From contig VLJF02000046.1 in the NCBI GenBank assembly GCA_008360975.2, forward strand, positions 1,488,001-1,552,000: a DNA stretch of 64,000 nucleotides, read 5' to 3'. The notes beneath the pieces were generated by a model. That model was not told the origin of the DNA, ran no database searches, and saw nothing but the letters and a program-made list of their open reading frames with translations. This DNA comes from Lichenostomus cassidix. Its lineage: Eukaryota; Chordata; Aves; Passeriformes; Meliphagidae. Shown in pieces: positions 20,921 through 32,554 of the stretch (the stretch's first letter is position 1; each line of letters opens with the position of its first letter). A program made the position numbers and the translations under genes.

Positions 20921-21500
20921 TATCTTGGATTGATGTTATGATAATCCTTTATCCCCTATCGTTGGCTTATATGCCTAAGAAAGAAAAAATGTGTGGTCCT
21001 GTCTCTTTAACTACACCCAGCCGAAGAGAGAAACGCGGGTTGTTTTGAAAACATTTTCCCCAAGCCTCGCTCCGGGGGAGGATTCGTCGCCCGGCAGAGA
21101 CTGCGTGCTGGACGGGGGTCGGAGTGAGCTCTGTTCCCATTTTTTTTTTCCATTTTTTCTTTTTCCTCGTTTGGACCCCTTCTCTTCGATCTGCTTTGCT
21201 ACCCGGAGACCCAGGAGGGCCAGAGGACAGCAGAGCTCTCCAGGGAGCTCCACCCGGCCCCGGGGGGGCGAGGAGGAGAGGGACTGCGTCTGAGAGAAGG
21301 ACTTTTTAATCAGGTTGAATCACTCCTTTTCACCTTGGTTTTCCCCTTCCCCTGTGCCTTGCAGGGCACTCTGCGTGGTTTTGTCAAATAAATAGTTTTT
21401 TTCTTCACTTCCATCTAAGAGGTTCTGTTGTGGGTGGGGGAGGGGGTGTCGGGGCCCTTTGCTCTCGGAGGAGAGAGAGTCTTATTATTAACCCGGGACA
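20921..21500 (+). mobile_element. Solo LTR with 5-bp target duplication
   Basis: Runs from TATCTTGG (TG start mutated to TA) to CGGGACA and is flanked by GAAGG at 20916-20920 and 21501-21505. The duplicate at 56271-56280 is the empty site. AATAAA lies near 21388-21393. Same family as 27643-28224. A 5-bp duplication is typical of ERVL-class elements. Confidence 0.9.
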
Positions 21501-21714
21501 GAAGGTCTCTCAGGCCTCTGTCCTCAGGAAAGCTCCGAGGGAATTCCCGCGGCGCTCGGCCCTGCCCGGCACGGCTGATGTCCCCCGAGCTCCACACTGC
21601 TCTGGAGTGGTGCTGCCAGTGCCGCTCGGGGTGAGGCTGCTTTGGGGACACCCAGGGCACATCAAGGCTGCTTTGGGGCTGTGGGCACTGCCCGGCGCTG
21701 GGGATGGGGCTCTG

Positions 21715-23390
21715 TAGTGTTACAATGACCTCCTTGGCTTCACAGTGTCACAGCTGGACTTCTGGTGACATGAGACCCCAGCTGTCACAATGGATCCTTG
21801 TTTCCAAAAGGTCTTGCTGTGTCACAATATTCTCCTTGGTTCAGTCAGGCCCCACAGTGTCCCAATGGTCTCCTTGGTTCCACAGTGTCCCAATGGCCCC
21901 TTGGCTCCATGAAGCCCTGCAGTGCCACACTGGCCCTTGGCTATACAAGGCCTCACAGTGTCACAATGATCCCCTTGCTTCCACAAGGCCCTGAAGTGTC
22001 ACAATTGATTCTGTTGGTTCCATGGCACTCTGCAGTGTCACAATGGTCTCCTTCATTCCATAAGGCCCCACAGTGTCACAGTGGATTCCATTGTTCCATG
22101 AGTGTCACAATGGCCTTTTGGCTCCACGGGGCTCCCTAGTGCCACAATGATCTCCTTGATTCCATGAGGCTCTACAGTATTACAATGGACTGCTTGGCTC
22201 CACATTATCCCAGTGGATCATTGGTTCCATGGGGTCCCTACAAGTCACAATGGATTCCTTGTTTCCATCAACCCCCACAGTGTCACAGTGGCCCCTTAGT
22301 TCCATGACACCCTACACTGTCACAATGGCTCCTTGGTTCCATGGGACCCAAAAGTGCCACCATGCACCTCTTGGTTCCATTGGCCTCCACAGTGACACAG
22401 TGGTTCCTTGATTCTGTGAAGCTGTGCAGTGTCACAATGCTCTCCATGGCTCCTTGGGGCTTCAAAGTGTCACGATGGCCCCTTAATTCCATGAGGCCTG
22501 TGGTGTCACAGTAGTCTCCATGATTCCATGAGGCCCTGCAGTGTCACAATAGACCATTGGTTCCATTGAGCCCCACAGTGTCACAATGGCTCTTTGGTTC
22601 CGCAAGGCCTCAAAGTGTAAAAATGGCCTCCATGGTTTCATGAGTACCTGCTGTGTCACAATGGACCCTTGGTTCCATGATGCCCTGTAGTGTCACAATG
22701 GTCTCCTTGGTTCTGCACTTTAAGAATGCTGCCTTGGTCCCTTGGAGCCTCACAGTGTCACTATTGTGCCCTTGGTTCCATGAGGCCCAGCAGCATCAGA
22801 ATGGCTCCTTCATTCCATGGAGAACCACAGTGTCACTATGGTCCCCTTGGTTCCACAGGGCTCCCCAGTGACAAAATGGACCCTTGGTTCCCTGAGGTTC
22901 CTCAGTGTCACAATGGTCTCCTTGTATCTGCAGTGTCACCATGGATCCTTTGTCCCATCAGGTTCCATAGTGTAACACGGTCACCTTAATTCCATGAGGT
23001 TCCTCACGGTCACAGTGGAGTCCTTGGTTCTGTGAGGCCCTGATGTGTCCCAATGGACCCATGGTTCCAGGAGGTTCCATGGTGTCACCATGGTCTCCTT
23101 GGACTGCAGTATAACAATGGATCATTGGTTCCATGCAGCCCTGATGTGATACCATGGCTTTTTGGTTCCATGCAGCCCCGGAGTGTCACAATGGACCATT
23201 GGTTCCATGAGGCTTTTCTCTGTCACAATGTACTTTTTTTTTGGTTCCATAAAGTCTCAATAGACAGTCACAATAGACAGTTGGTTCCATGGTGTCACAC
23301 ATTGTCACAATGGTCTCTTTGGTTCTGTGAGGTTCCATAGTGTCACAGAGAACTGCTTGGTTCTCTGTGGCCCTGCTGTCACCAAATATC
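21715..23390 (+). repeat. 38-bp minisatellite array
   Basis: About 44 degenerate units, each with GTGTCACAATGG followed by CCTTGGTTCCATGAGG-type sequence, spaced 36-40 bases. It ends at CCCTGCTGTCACCAAA. Open frames within it are periodic artefacts of the repeat. Confidence 0.92.
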
Positions 23391-23690
23391 TCAAATATCC
23401 ACAGAAAACTCCTTAACACTAATTTGGTGTTAAAGAGGGCATCATTTATTCAGGCCTGAGGTCCAAGAGGGGATAAATCCTAACCTTACATGGACACGTG
23501 ATTCTGCAAGTGCGTTGTTTATCTACAGTGGCTACATGTGTATTACAATTTACCCATTACCACAAAACCCACCCCAAGTTCCCAGATCCAGTCCATGTTT
23601 TTTCCATCACTGCACTCTTTAGCCAGATGTTTTCTTTTTCTCTTCCAAATATCCCCGCTGGGAAAGCAGACCTTGCATGCTTTGTTTCCC
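23391..23690 (+). other. Unassigned AT-rich interval
   Basis: No gene seen. Part (23590-23690) is repeated at 58540-58640. Confidence 0.5.
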
Positions 23691-25980
23691 TGCTATAAGT
23701 TCACAGGCACAGTAAAAATTGAATTAACCCTTCTGGTATCAAGCCCAAGGCTCTGTGTGCCAAGGCAGAGGAAGGCAGGATGCAGAGCTGTCAGCAAAGG
23801 AAGGGCCAGCGAGGTGGGGCAGCCGGGGGATGACGACAGCCTGGAGGGACAGAGGCGCAGGGCATGGACAGCGTAGGACAGCCTGGGCTGGAGAGGGCAG
23901 AGGGATGTGCAGGAGCTGCAAGGCCCTGACAGAGCCAACTTGTGCAGCACTTTGGCCATGGCTGCTGTCCCTGGCCCTGAGGCCATGAGGAGGACACAAG
24001 TGACCCTTGCAGCCCTGGGGCCTCATGGCCTCCTTGTCCCTGCCCAGCAGCCTGGCAGGGGCTGCCCCATGGTCCTGCCCTTGGCATTGCACATCCCCAC
24101 ATGCCAGTGCCCCGGGAAGAGCCCTGAGCACTGAGGGAGGGACAGGATCTGCCTTGCCAGGGGCTGGGGCTCAGGCCTAGGCCCTTTGCATTCCTGAAAC
24201 ACATCCAGGTTTGCTCAGCACCAGAGACACCTTTGGCTTGTTTGTCCCCACCTGTCATCACTGCCTCCAGAGTTCTGCTCTATTTGAAACCTGGAGACAC
24301 TTTCTCAGTTGTGTCACTCAGTGAGACCCATTAAAACTTAAAGAATCTTTGAGTTCTTGAGAAGTTTTTTGAACACTCTCTCAGGGACTGAGTCTCATGT
24401 AAACAACACCAAATCCCCAAGAGGCTCATTAAAGTCCTTGTGCTGTTGCTGTGCTGCTGAGCTGGGCTGGGCTCCTGGCACAGAGGGAACTCCTGGCAAC
24501 CAAGAAGAGCTTCAAAAAGACATTTCTCCTGAGGAGCAGTTTCTCTCCCAGCCCAGCAGGGCTGAGGGTGCTGCCTGCAGGTACCTGATAGGAGTGAAGC
24601 AGACAGAGGCTTAAAGCAACTGGAAGGACAATTCTGAGCTTATTCATGGAGAAATCCTCACAGCTTCTGACACAGTAAGTCTCTGGCTGCAGGGATCTTC
24701 TAAAGCTGACACATGACAGCACTGATATGACTGTAAGGATGGCTCTGCTGCTGTTTCTGGTTTGGGGGAGGATGTGCTGCAGAGCAGGACTGCCCTGGGC
24801 ACCGTCAGAGGGACAGGGCAGGACAGCTCCTGCTGTCAGGGATGGCTGCAGGCTGGGAAGGTGGGGGTGCAGCCAGGGGTGCCCAGGGCTGTCCTGCAGA
24901 GCAGCTCCTGCAGCCCTGAGGGCTCTTTGCCAGGGCAGGGGATCTGCCAGCTGCCCTGAGCAGCAGAGCTCTTGTGTCCCCTGGCAGCCAGCACAGCCCT
25001 CAGCCCGGGGGCTCGGGGCCCTCAGTCCCCTCCTGGGCCGGCAGAGCAGCACCAGAGATGAAGGGCATCTCTCCTGCCATTGCCCATTCCCTGCTGACCA
25101 GGGCCTGAGGGCGACTGTCCTGCAGTGCTGCTGCCTGCGAGGGGCTGTGCAGGGCTGGGCAGGGAAAGGCTTTTCCTCAGGGCTCGGCTGTCTCTCTCCT
25201 TGCCTTGCTCAGCTGCTCCTGGCATTGCTGACAGGCTCTCTGGCAATGGCAGTTGCAGCTGCAGGGTCAGGCGCAGCCCTTGGGGCTCCTCCTGTGCAGG
25301 GTGAGCACAGCAATGAGGTGTCCCAGCTCCCTCTGCCCTGGGCAGCTCTGGGCAGGGCAGGCTGGCAATGAAATGACTGTCCCTGACTTTGGGAAAGGGA
25401 GGATGCACTTTGTTGGCCACAGATCCTTCTGCTCTCAGTAGTGTCTCCTGGCTTTCCTGGGTAACATGGGAGTGGATCTCAGAACGGTGCAAGTGCTGGG
25501 CAGCTGGGAACAGGAGAGAGGGACAGAGCAGCTCCCCTCAGTCTGCACTAAGCCTCAGACAATCCTCCTGCCTCACTGGACTGGCTGTTCTCCCAAAGTG
25601 CAGCAGAGTCTCTCATTCTGCCTTCTGCCATCCCCATCCATTTGCCCTTGCAGTGCTGCTGCTGACAAGCTCCTGTGCCTTAGGAGTAGATTCCTTATCC
25701 AAGTTAAAACACCAGGAGTGGCTCCTGCCCTCACTGTCCCCTGCACTGACTGGGGGAGCAGGTCTGACTCCCAGGTGTCCTGCAGGTCAAGGTCCAGATC
25801 CTCACACAACACTGGCCAGCAGCAATCAGGGCTCCAGCAAACAAGGTGAAGGAAGTGCTTGAGATACAGACAAGGAGGAGGTATTTAGTGGCAGGGAAGG
25901 CTCTATGAGAAAGGACTTTGACTTTTTTATTAGAAATCGCTTCAAAATTGTCAATTCTTTCCTCCTTCAACAGCTTCCAA
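23690..25980 (+). other. Upstream module of receptor B
   Basis: Duplicate of 58640-60950, and of 6045-8050 for its second part. The conserved splice donor GTAAGT is at 24675-24680, and an acceptor CCTTCAACAG ends at 25973. Confidence 0.5.
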
Positions 25981-25996
25981 TGCCCAGAGACAGAAA

Positions 25997-26929
25997 ATGT
26001 CCAACAGCAGCTCCATCAGCCACTTCCTCCTCCTGCCATTCGCAGGCACACGGCAGCTGCAGCTCCTGCACTTCTGCCTCTTCCTGGGCATCTCCCTGGC
26101 TGCCCTCCTGGCCAACAGCCTCATCATCAGCGCTGTAACCTGGAACCACCACCTGCACACCCCCATGTTCTTCTTCCTGCTCAACCTGGCCCTCACCGAC
26201 CTGGGCTCCATCTGCACCACTGTCCCCAAAGCCATGCACAATTCCCTCTGGGACAGCAGGGACATCTCCTACACAGGATGTGCTGCACAGCTATTTATGT
26301 TTTCCTTCTTTATTGGAGTAGAGGTTTCTCTTCTCACCATCATGAGCTATGACCGCTATGTGTCCATCTGCAAACCCCTGCGCTATGGGACCCTCCTGGG
26401 CAGCAGAGCTTGTGCCCACATGGCAGCAGCTGCCTGGGCCACTGGCTTTCTCAATGCTCTGCCGCACACAGCCAATACATTTTCCCTGCCTCTGTGCCAC
26501 AGCAATGCCGTGGGCCAGTTCTTCTGTGAAATTCCACAGATCCTCAAGCTGTCCTGCTCACACTCCAAACTCAGGGAACTTTGGCTGCTTTCTGTTAGTG
26601 CCTGTTTAGCTTTTGGCTGTTTTGTGTTCATAGTTTTCTCCTATGTGCAGATTTTCAGGGCTGTGCTGAGGATCCCCTCTGAGCAGGGACGGCACAAAGC
26701 CTTTTCCACATGCCTCCCTCACCTGGCTGTGGTTTCCCTGTTCCTCAGCACTATAATGTTTGCTTACCTGAAGCCTCCCTCCATCTCTTCCCCAACGCTG
26801 GACCTCGTGGTTTCAATTCTGTACTCAGTGGTGCCTCCAGTACTGAATCCCCTCATCTACAGCCTGAGGAACCAGGAGCTCAAGGCTGCAGTGTGGAGAC
26901 TGATGACTGGACAATTTCGGAAACATTAA
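25997..26929 (+). CDS. Olfactory receptor, avian OR14-like (copy B)
   Basis: 310-residue receptor with all family motifs: NSS at 3-5, HTPMFFFLLNLALTDL in TM2, paired cysteines near 95 and 177, MSYDRYVSICKPL after TM3, KAFSTCLPHL in TM6 and PVLNPLIYSLRNQELK at the end of TM7. It is the most diverged copy in TM3 (FMFSFFIGVEVSLL) and TM5 (WLLSVSACLAFGC), segments that help shape the ligand pocket, so ligand range may differ from copies A and C. No lesions. The ATG follows a splice acceptor 24 bases upstream, as in copy A. Intronless coding exon; regulation not visible. Confidence 0.93.
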   Translation: MSNSSSISHFLLLPFAGTRQLQLLHFCLFLGISLAALLANSLIISAVTWNHHLHTPMFFFLLNLALTDLGSICTTVPKAMHNSLWDSRDISYTGCAAQLFMFSFFIGVEVSLLTIMSYDRYVSICKPLRYGTLLGSRACAHMAAAAWATGFLNALPHTANTFSLPLCHSNAVGQFFCEIPQILKLSCSHSKLRELWLLSVSACLAFGCFVFIVFSYVQIFRAVLRIPSEQGRHKAFSTCLPHLAVVSLFLSTIMFAYLKPPSISSPTLDLVVSILYSVVPPVLNPLIYSLRNQELKAAVWRLMTGQFRKH

Positions 26930-27034
26930 ATTGGTTGCCACTTTCCAAAAATCACTTGTTACAGGAGTCTTCTTTAATGGTTCTTGTTGGTCGGTTGTGG
27001 GTTTTTTTTTTGTTTTAGTTTTTTACCATCCACA

Positions 27035-27040
27035 AATAAA
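27035..27040 (+). other. Poly(A) signal of receptor B
   Basis: AATAAA 106 bases past the stop, in the same position as in the other copies. Confidence 0.65.
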
Positions 27041-27642
27041 AGTCATTGTGCCATTTCTCATTTTGCTTCTCTCCATCTTTGCTGTGACCCACAGACTGTG
27101 TCAATGAGGAGCTGTGCCCTCGGTGGCTTTAAACAAACTAAAGGATCTCCTAACCAAGTTTTCACCAGAGATCCCACGTTGTTCCCATCTGTGGAGCTGC
27201 AGCAGCAATGTCTGTGTGCAGAGCTGGGGCAGATCAGGGGTGGCACAGCAGCTGTGCCAAGGAGCAGCAGCACTTGGTGCTGCCAGTGCTGCTCCCGTGC
27301 CACTGCCCCGCTGCCCTGCTGCCCCTCGTGTTGCTGTAGGGCCTGAGTGCTCTCGGGGTCGCTGCCAGTGCTGGGGGTGGCAGTGCCGGGGCTGCAGCAG
27401 GGACAGGCCATGGGCACTGCTGGGGCACAGCTGACGCCTCAGGGCAGGGCCTGGGGGCTCGAGGCTCCTTGCCCAGGCTCTCTCCAGAACACGCCCAGGC
27501 CAATGCTGAGCAGAGAAAACCCCCGTGAGCAGCTGCAGGGTGGCCGTGGGCAGGCTGGGGGCAAACAGCATGGCTGGGGCTCTGCAAGATCCCTGGGGGA
27601 GCCAGGAAGGAGCAGCAGAGCAGGGGCTGATCCATCCCAACT

Positions 27643-28224
27643 TGTCTTGGATTGATGTTATGATAATCCTTTATCCCCTATCGTTGGCTTATATGCCCAA
27701 GAAAGAAAAATGTGTGGTCCTATCTCTTTAACTACACCCAGCCAAAGAGAGAAACGCGGGTTGTTTTGAAAACATTTTCCCCAAGCCTCGCTCCGGGGGA
27801 GGATTCGTCGCCCGGCAGAGACTGCCTGCTGGATGGGGGTCGGAGTGAGCTCTGTTCCCATTTTTTTTTTCCATTTTTTTTCTTTTTCCTAGTTTGGACC
27901 CCTTCTCTTCGATCTGCTTTGCTACCCGGAGACCCAGGAGGGCCAGAGGACAGCAGAGCTCTCCAGGGAGCTCCACCCGGCCCCGGGGGGGCGAGGAGGA
28001 GAGGGGCTGCGTCTGAGAGAAGGACTTTTTAATCAGGTTGAATAACTCCTTTTCACCTTGTTTTTTCCCCTTCCCCTGTGCCTTGCAGGGCACTCTGCGT
28101 GGTTTTGTCAAATAAATAGTTTTTTTCTTCACTTCCATCTAAGAGGTTCTGTTGTGGGTGGGGGAGGGGGTGTCGGGGCCCTTTGCTCTCGGAGGAGAGA
28201 GAGTCTTATCATTAACCCGGGACA
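27643..28224 (+). mobile_element. Solo LTR in the receptor B 3' module
   Basis: Runs from TGTCTTGG to CGGGACA, flanked by CAACT (27638-27642) and CCACT (28225-28229), a 5-bp duplication with one change. The empty site is seen in copy A around 9724-9732. It is nearly identical to 20921-21500. Confidence 0.92.
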
Positions 28225-29100
28225 CCACTGCACTGGACAGCCCAGGGCAGCATCCCAGAGCGTCCTCATGGAGCTGCCAACAACATCCCCCCTTGGCAGC
28301 CCTGGCCTCTCCCCCAGCTCCCAGAGCTGCTTGATCCTTCCAGGCAGAGACACGGCAGCACTGGCTCAGGAGCCCTGTTTGCATTGCACACAGCAGGCGT
28401 GAGCACCCCTTGGGGTTGGTGTGGGGAGATGAACCTGAGTGAGCACAAACACCATCAGCCCTGGGGGCCAGCAAGGGCTGGGGATGGGAGGGAAACCACT
28501 CAGCTTTGTTGTGACCTCTGAAGTCAGCCAGAAAATTTGTTCCCATGAGCTGTGAGTTTCCTGTCCCTCTGCAGATGTTGTTGCTCAGAGTCAGGGCTGC
28601 CTGGCAGCCACCCCCAAACAGCCCTGAGCATTTCCTTTGCTTCACCTTTGCTTTCATTCCTCTTTCCTCATCCACATTTCTTCCTCTTGCCCATCCCTGT
28701 CCCCTCTCCTGCAAACAGCCCATCCCTGTTTGCCCTTTCCTCTCTGGCCCCACTCCCCATTTCAGTTCCTGACTTGGCACCATGGGAACATCCCTTGGTG
28801 AGCAGGATCATCCTACAAGTGCTTCATGAATTGTCTGCAGGGTCCTGCAGTGCCTTGTGCTGTTCCCTTGCCAGAGGCAGCACAGGCCAGGGGGGCACAT
28901 CTGGACTGCTGTGTGTGGCTGTGAGGCTCCCTGTTGTGGGGCAGTGAGGAGGAGCTGGAGAGGCTCTGCAGGACTGTGACACTCTGCAGGGGTGACAGGA
29001 TGGGCTTTGGGGCCTGTGAGGAGAAGCTGAGGGCCATGGGCTGCTGGACCTTCTGAAGAGGAGGCCCAGGGCTCATCCTGCAGCTGCTTCAAGGGTGCTT
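28225..29100 (+). other. Rest of the receptor B 3' module
   Basis: Continues the duplicon after the LTR and matches 9730-10585. No gene seen. Confidence 0.5.
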
Positions 29101-29700
29101 TCAGAGAATCACAGAATCAACAAGGGTGGAAAAGACCTTTGGGATCATCAAGTCCAACCTGTGAGCTAACAGCACCTTGTCTGCCCTGAGCCTCCTCTTC
29201 TCCAGGATAAACAACCCCAGCTCCAAACTCAGCCACTCCTCACAGCACTTGTGTTCCAGACCCTTCCCCAGCCTTGTTGCCCTTCTCTGGACACGCTCCA
29301 GCCCCTCAATGTCCTTCCTAAACTGGGGGCCCAGAACTGGACACAGCACTCGAGGTGAGGTCTCACCAGTGCCAAGTACAGGGGAAGAATCACTGCCCTA
29401 CTTCTGCTGGCCACACCATTCCTGATCCAGGCCAGCTGCCATTGGCCTCCTTTGCCACCTGGGCACACTGCTGGCTCATGTCCAGCCTGCTGTCCATCAG
29501 TGCCCCCAGGTCCCTTTCTGTTTGGCCACTGTCCAGCCACTCTGTCCCCAGCCTGCAGCACTGCAGGGGTTGTTGTGGCCAAAGTGCAGGACCTGGCATT
29601 TGGTCTTGTTAAACCTGACATTGTTGGACTTGGCCCCTGGATCCAGCCTGTCCAGGTCCCTCTGCAGAGCCCTGCTACCCTCCAGCAGATCCACTGAGTT
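29101..29700 (-). mobile_element. CR1 LINE 3' part
   Basis: Minus-strand CR1 ORF2 C-terminal coding remnant with the 3' tail at 29105-29118. Equivalent to 10586-11033 and 39365-39957 (inverted). Its 5' end abuts the minisatellite. Confidence 0.9.
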
Positions 29701-29727
29701 TGTTTCACCCAGCTGAGTTGGTTTCAC

Positions 29728-30390
29728 CTCAGTTCCATGAGGCCCTAGAGTTTCACAATGGTTTCCATGATTCCATGAGTCTCCATAGCATTCTGATGGC
29801 TCCTTGGTTCCCCAAAGCCCTGCAGTGTCACAATGCCTCCTTGGTTCCATGAGGTCTCACAGGTCAGCAATGATCTCCTTGGTTCCACAGTGCCCAAATG
29901 GCCTCTTGGTTCCACAAGGCGCCATGGTGCCAAAATTGTATTCTTCATTCCACGAGTCCCCACAATGTAACAACCGCCCCGAGCTTATAAGAGGTCCTGC
30001 AGTGTCCCAGTGCTCTCTGTGCCTCCACAAGGCTCCACTTAGTACGCTTGGCCCTTGGTTCCATGAGGCCCTGCAGTGTCACAATAGCCCCATCGTTAAA
30101 CAAGGCCACACAGTGTCACAATGGTCTTCCTTATTCCATTTAGCCCCACAGTGTCACAGTGGCTTCTTGCTTCCAAGAGTCCTCAGAGTTGCACAATGGC
30201 CCTTTGGTTCAGCAAGGCCCCACAGTGTCACAGTGGCCTTTGTGGTTCCACGAGGACTCAAAATGTCACAATGGCCCCTTGGCTCTATGATGCCATGCAA
30301 TACACGGTGTCACTTTGGTCCTCTTAGTTCCACAAGGCCCCACAGTGTCACAATGGCCTCTTGCTTCCCTGGGGCATTGCAATGTCACAA
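29728..30390 (+). repeat. 38-bp minisatellite array
   Basis: Same family as 21715-23390 and same orientation, about 17 units, ending at a CR1 tail. Confidence 0.9.
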
Positions 30391-30690
30391 TTATCACAGA
30401 ATCACAGAATCATCCAGGTTGAAAAAGACCTTTGAGATCATCAAGTCCAACATTTGAACCAACACCACCTTGTCAGCCAAACCATGGCACCAAGTGCCAC
30501 ATTCAGTCAAACACCTCCAGGGACAGTGACTCCACCACCTCCCTGGGAAGCCCAATCCAATGCCCAATCACTCTTTCTGTGTAGAACCTCTTCCTAATGT
30601 CCAGCCTAAATCTCCCCTGACACAGTTTAAGGCTGTCCCCTCTTGTCCTCTCACTGTTTGCCCAGGAAAAGACACTGACATCCATCTGGC
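30391..30690 (-). mobile_element. CR1 3' end, left half of a fold-back
   Basis: The 3' tail is at 30395-30410, then CR1 3' UTR/ORF end in reverse. It is opposed to the CR1 at 30705-31558. Confidence 0.88.
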
Positions 30691-30704
30691 TGGGTGCAAA
30701 TGTA

Positions 30705-31558
30705 GACCTTCTGGAGGGTAGGAGGGCTCTGCAGAGGGACCTGGACAGGCTGGATCCAGGGGCCAAATCCAACAATGTCAGGTTTAACCAGACCAAGTGC
30801 CAGGTCCTGCACTTTGGCCACAACAACCCCTGCAGCGCTACAGGCTGGGGACAGAGTGGCTGGACAGTGGCCAAACAGAAAGGGACCTGGGGCCACTGAT
30901 GGACAGCAGGCTGAACATGAGCCAGCAGTGTGCCCAGGTGGCCAAGGAGGCCAATGGCAGCTGGCCTGGATCAGGAATGGTGTGGCCAGCAGGAGCAGGG
31001 CAGTGATTCTTCCCCTGTACTTGGCACTGGTGAGACCTCACCTCGATTGCTCTGTCCCGTTCTGGGCCCCCAGTTTAGGAAGGACATTGAGGGGCTGGAG
31101 TGTGTCCAGAGAAGGGCAACAAGGCTGGGGAAGGGTCTGGAACACAAGTGCTGTGAGGAGTGGCTGAGTTTGGAGCTGGGGTTGTTTATCCTGGAGAAGA
31201 GGAGGCTCAGGGGAGACCTCATCACTCTCTTCAACTCCCAGACAGGAGGCTGCAGCCAGGTGGGGGTTGGGCTCTTCTCCTGGGCAACAGTCGGAGGACA
31301 AGAGGACACAGACTTTAGCTGCACTAGGAAAGATTTAGGCTGGACATTAGGCAAGAATTCTTCACAGAAAGAGTGATTGGGCATTGCAATGGGCTGCCCA
31401 GGGAGGTGGTGGAGTCACTGTCCCTGGAGGTGTTTAAGGAAAGACTGGATGTGGCACTCAGTGCCATGGTCTGGGTGACAAGGTGGTGTTGGGTCAAAGG
31501 TTGGACTTGATGATCTCAAAGGTCTTTTTCAACCTGGTTGATTCTGTGATTCTGTGAT
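30705..31558 (+). mobile_element. CR1, right half of a fold-back
   Basis: CR1 ORF2 C-terminal wording ([27 protein letters not shown]) through to the GATTCTGTGATTCTGTGATG tail at about 31539-31558. Sequence beyond both tails is also mirrored. Confidence 0.9.
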
Positions 31559-31830
31559 GATTGTGACACTGCAGGGCCCCAGGGAAGCAAGGGGTCATTG
31601 TGACACTACGGGATAAAATGGAACCAAGGACCCATTGTGCCACTGTGGTGCTCCATGGAACCAAGGAGTCCATTGTGACACTACAGAACCAAGGAGACAA
31701 TTACTGCCCTGCAAGACCTCATGTATCCAAGGTGCCATTGGGACACTTCAGGGCCCAAGGAACCAAGGGGCCATTGTGACACTACAGAGCCTCATGGAGT
31801 CATGGAGATCACTGTGACACTCTGGGGCCT
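31559..31830 (-). repeat. 38-bp minisatellite, inverted orientation
   Basis: Reads CCATTGTGACAC in the + direction, the reverse of the array at 29728-30390. Confidence 0.88.
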
Positions 31831-31837
31831 CGTGGAG

Positions 31838-32152
31838 GAGGGTGCAGCCAGTTGGGGATTGGGCTCTGTTACCAGGGAACAAGGGACAGGATGAAAGGAA
31901 ATGTCTTAACCTGTGTTATAGGAAGTCTAGGATGGACATTAGGAAGAAGTTCTTCACAGAAAGGCTCATTGGGCATTGGAAGGGGCTTTCCAGGGAGGTT
32001 GTGGAGTCACTGTCCCTGGAGCTGTTTAAGGAAAGACTGGATGTTGCACTTACAGCCACAATCTGGTGACAAGGTGGTGTTAGGCCACAGGTTGGACTTG
32101 ATGGTCTCAAAGGTCTTTTCCAACCTGGTTAATCCTGTGGTTCTGTGATTGT
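31838..32152 (+). mobile_element. CR1 3' end fragment
   Basis: Short CR1 piece reading into the TTCTGTGATT tail at about 32140. Confidence 0.85.
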
Positions 32153-32554
32153 GTCTCTGGGGCAGCAGGAGCTGCCTGAGGAGCCCTGGGGCCAACTCTC
32201 TGCTGCTGTCCTGGGCAGCAGGGCTGGCCCTGGGGCTGCAGGAGCTGCCTGAGCTGAGCATCTCCTGAGCATTCCAGAGCCAGTTGCTGTCCCTGACCTC
32301 CAGTGCCTCCAGCTCCTGCTGCAAGGCCAGACAGGGCTGGGCTGCTCTGCAGGGCTGCAGATGGGACATGGATTTCAGTGCTGGGAGAGGGAGAGAAGGA
32401 GCAGATTCCAGCAAGGCTGTGCCTGGGACAGCTTGGGTGCCACAGGAGCTTTAGCAGGGTGTGGGAAGAAGGCAGGAGCTGGGAATCCCACATGAATTGG
32501 CCATTCCTCAGCCAAACACAGCTTTTTGTCTGAAGCATCAACAAGGGAGGACAG
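32153..32554 (+). other. Unassigned GC-rich interval
   Basis: No gene or known repeat recognised. Confidence 0.5.

Noticed and set aside
21715..23390. CRISPR-like array
   Set aside because: Units are contiguous and degenerate with no spacers, and the genome is a vertebrate.
29804..30457. 217-codon frame in the minisatellite and other periodic frames rich in SQWSPWF-type repeats
   Set aside because: The periodic peptides simply follow the 38-bp unit. No start context or conservation beyond the repeat.
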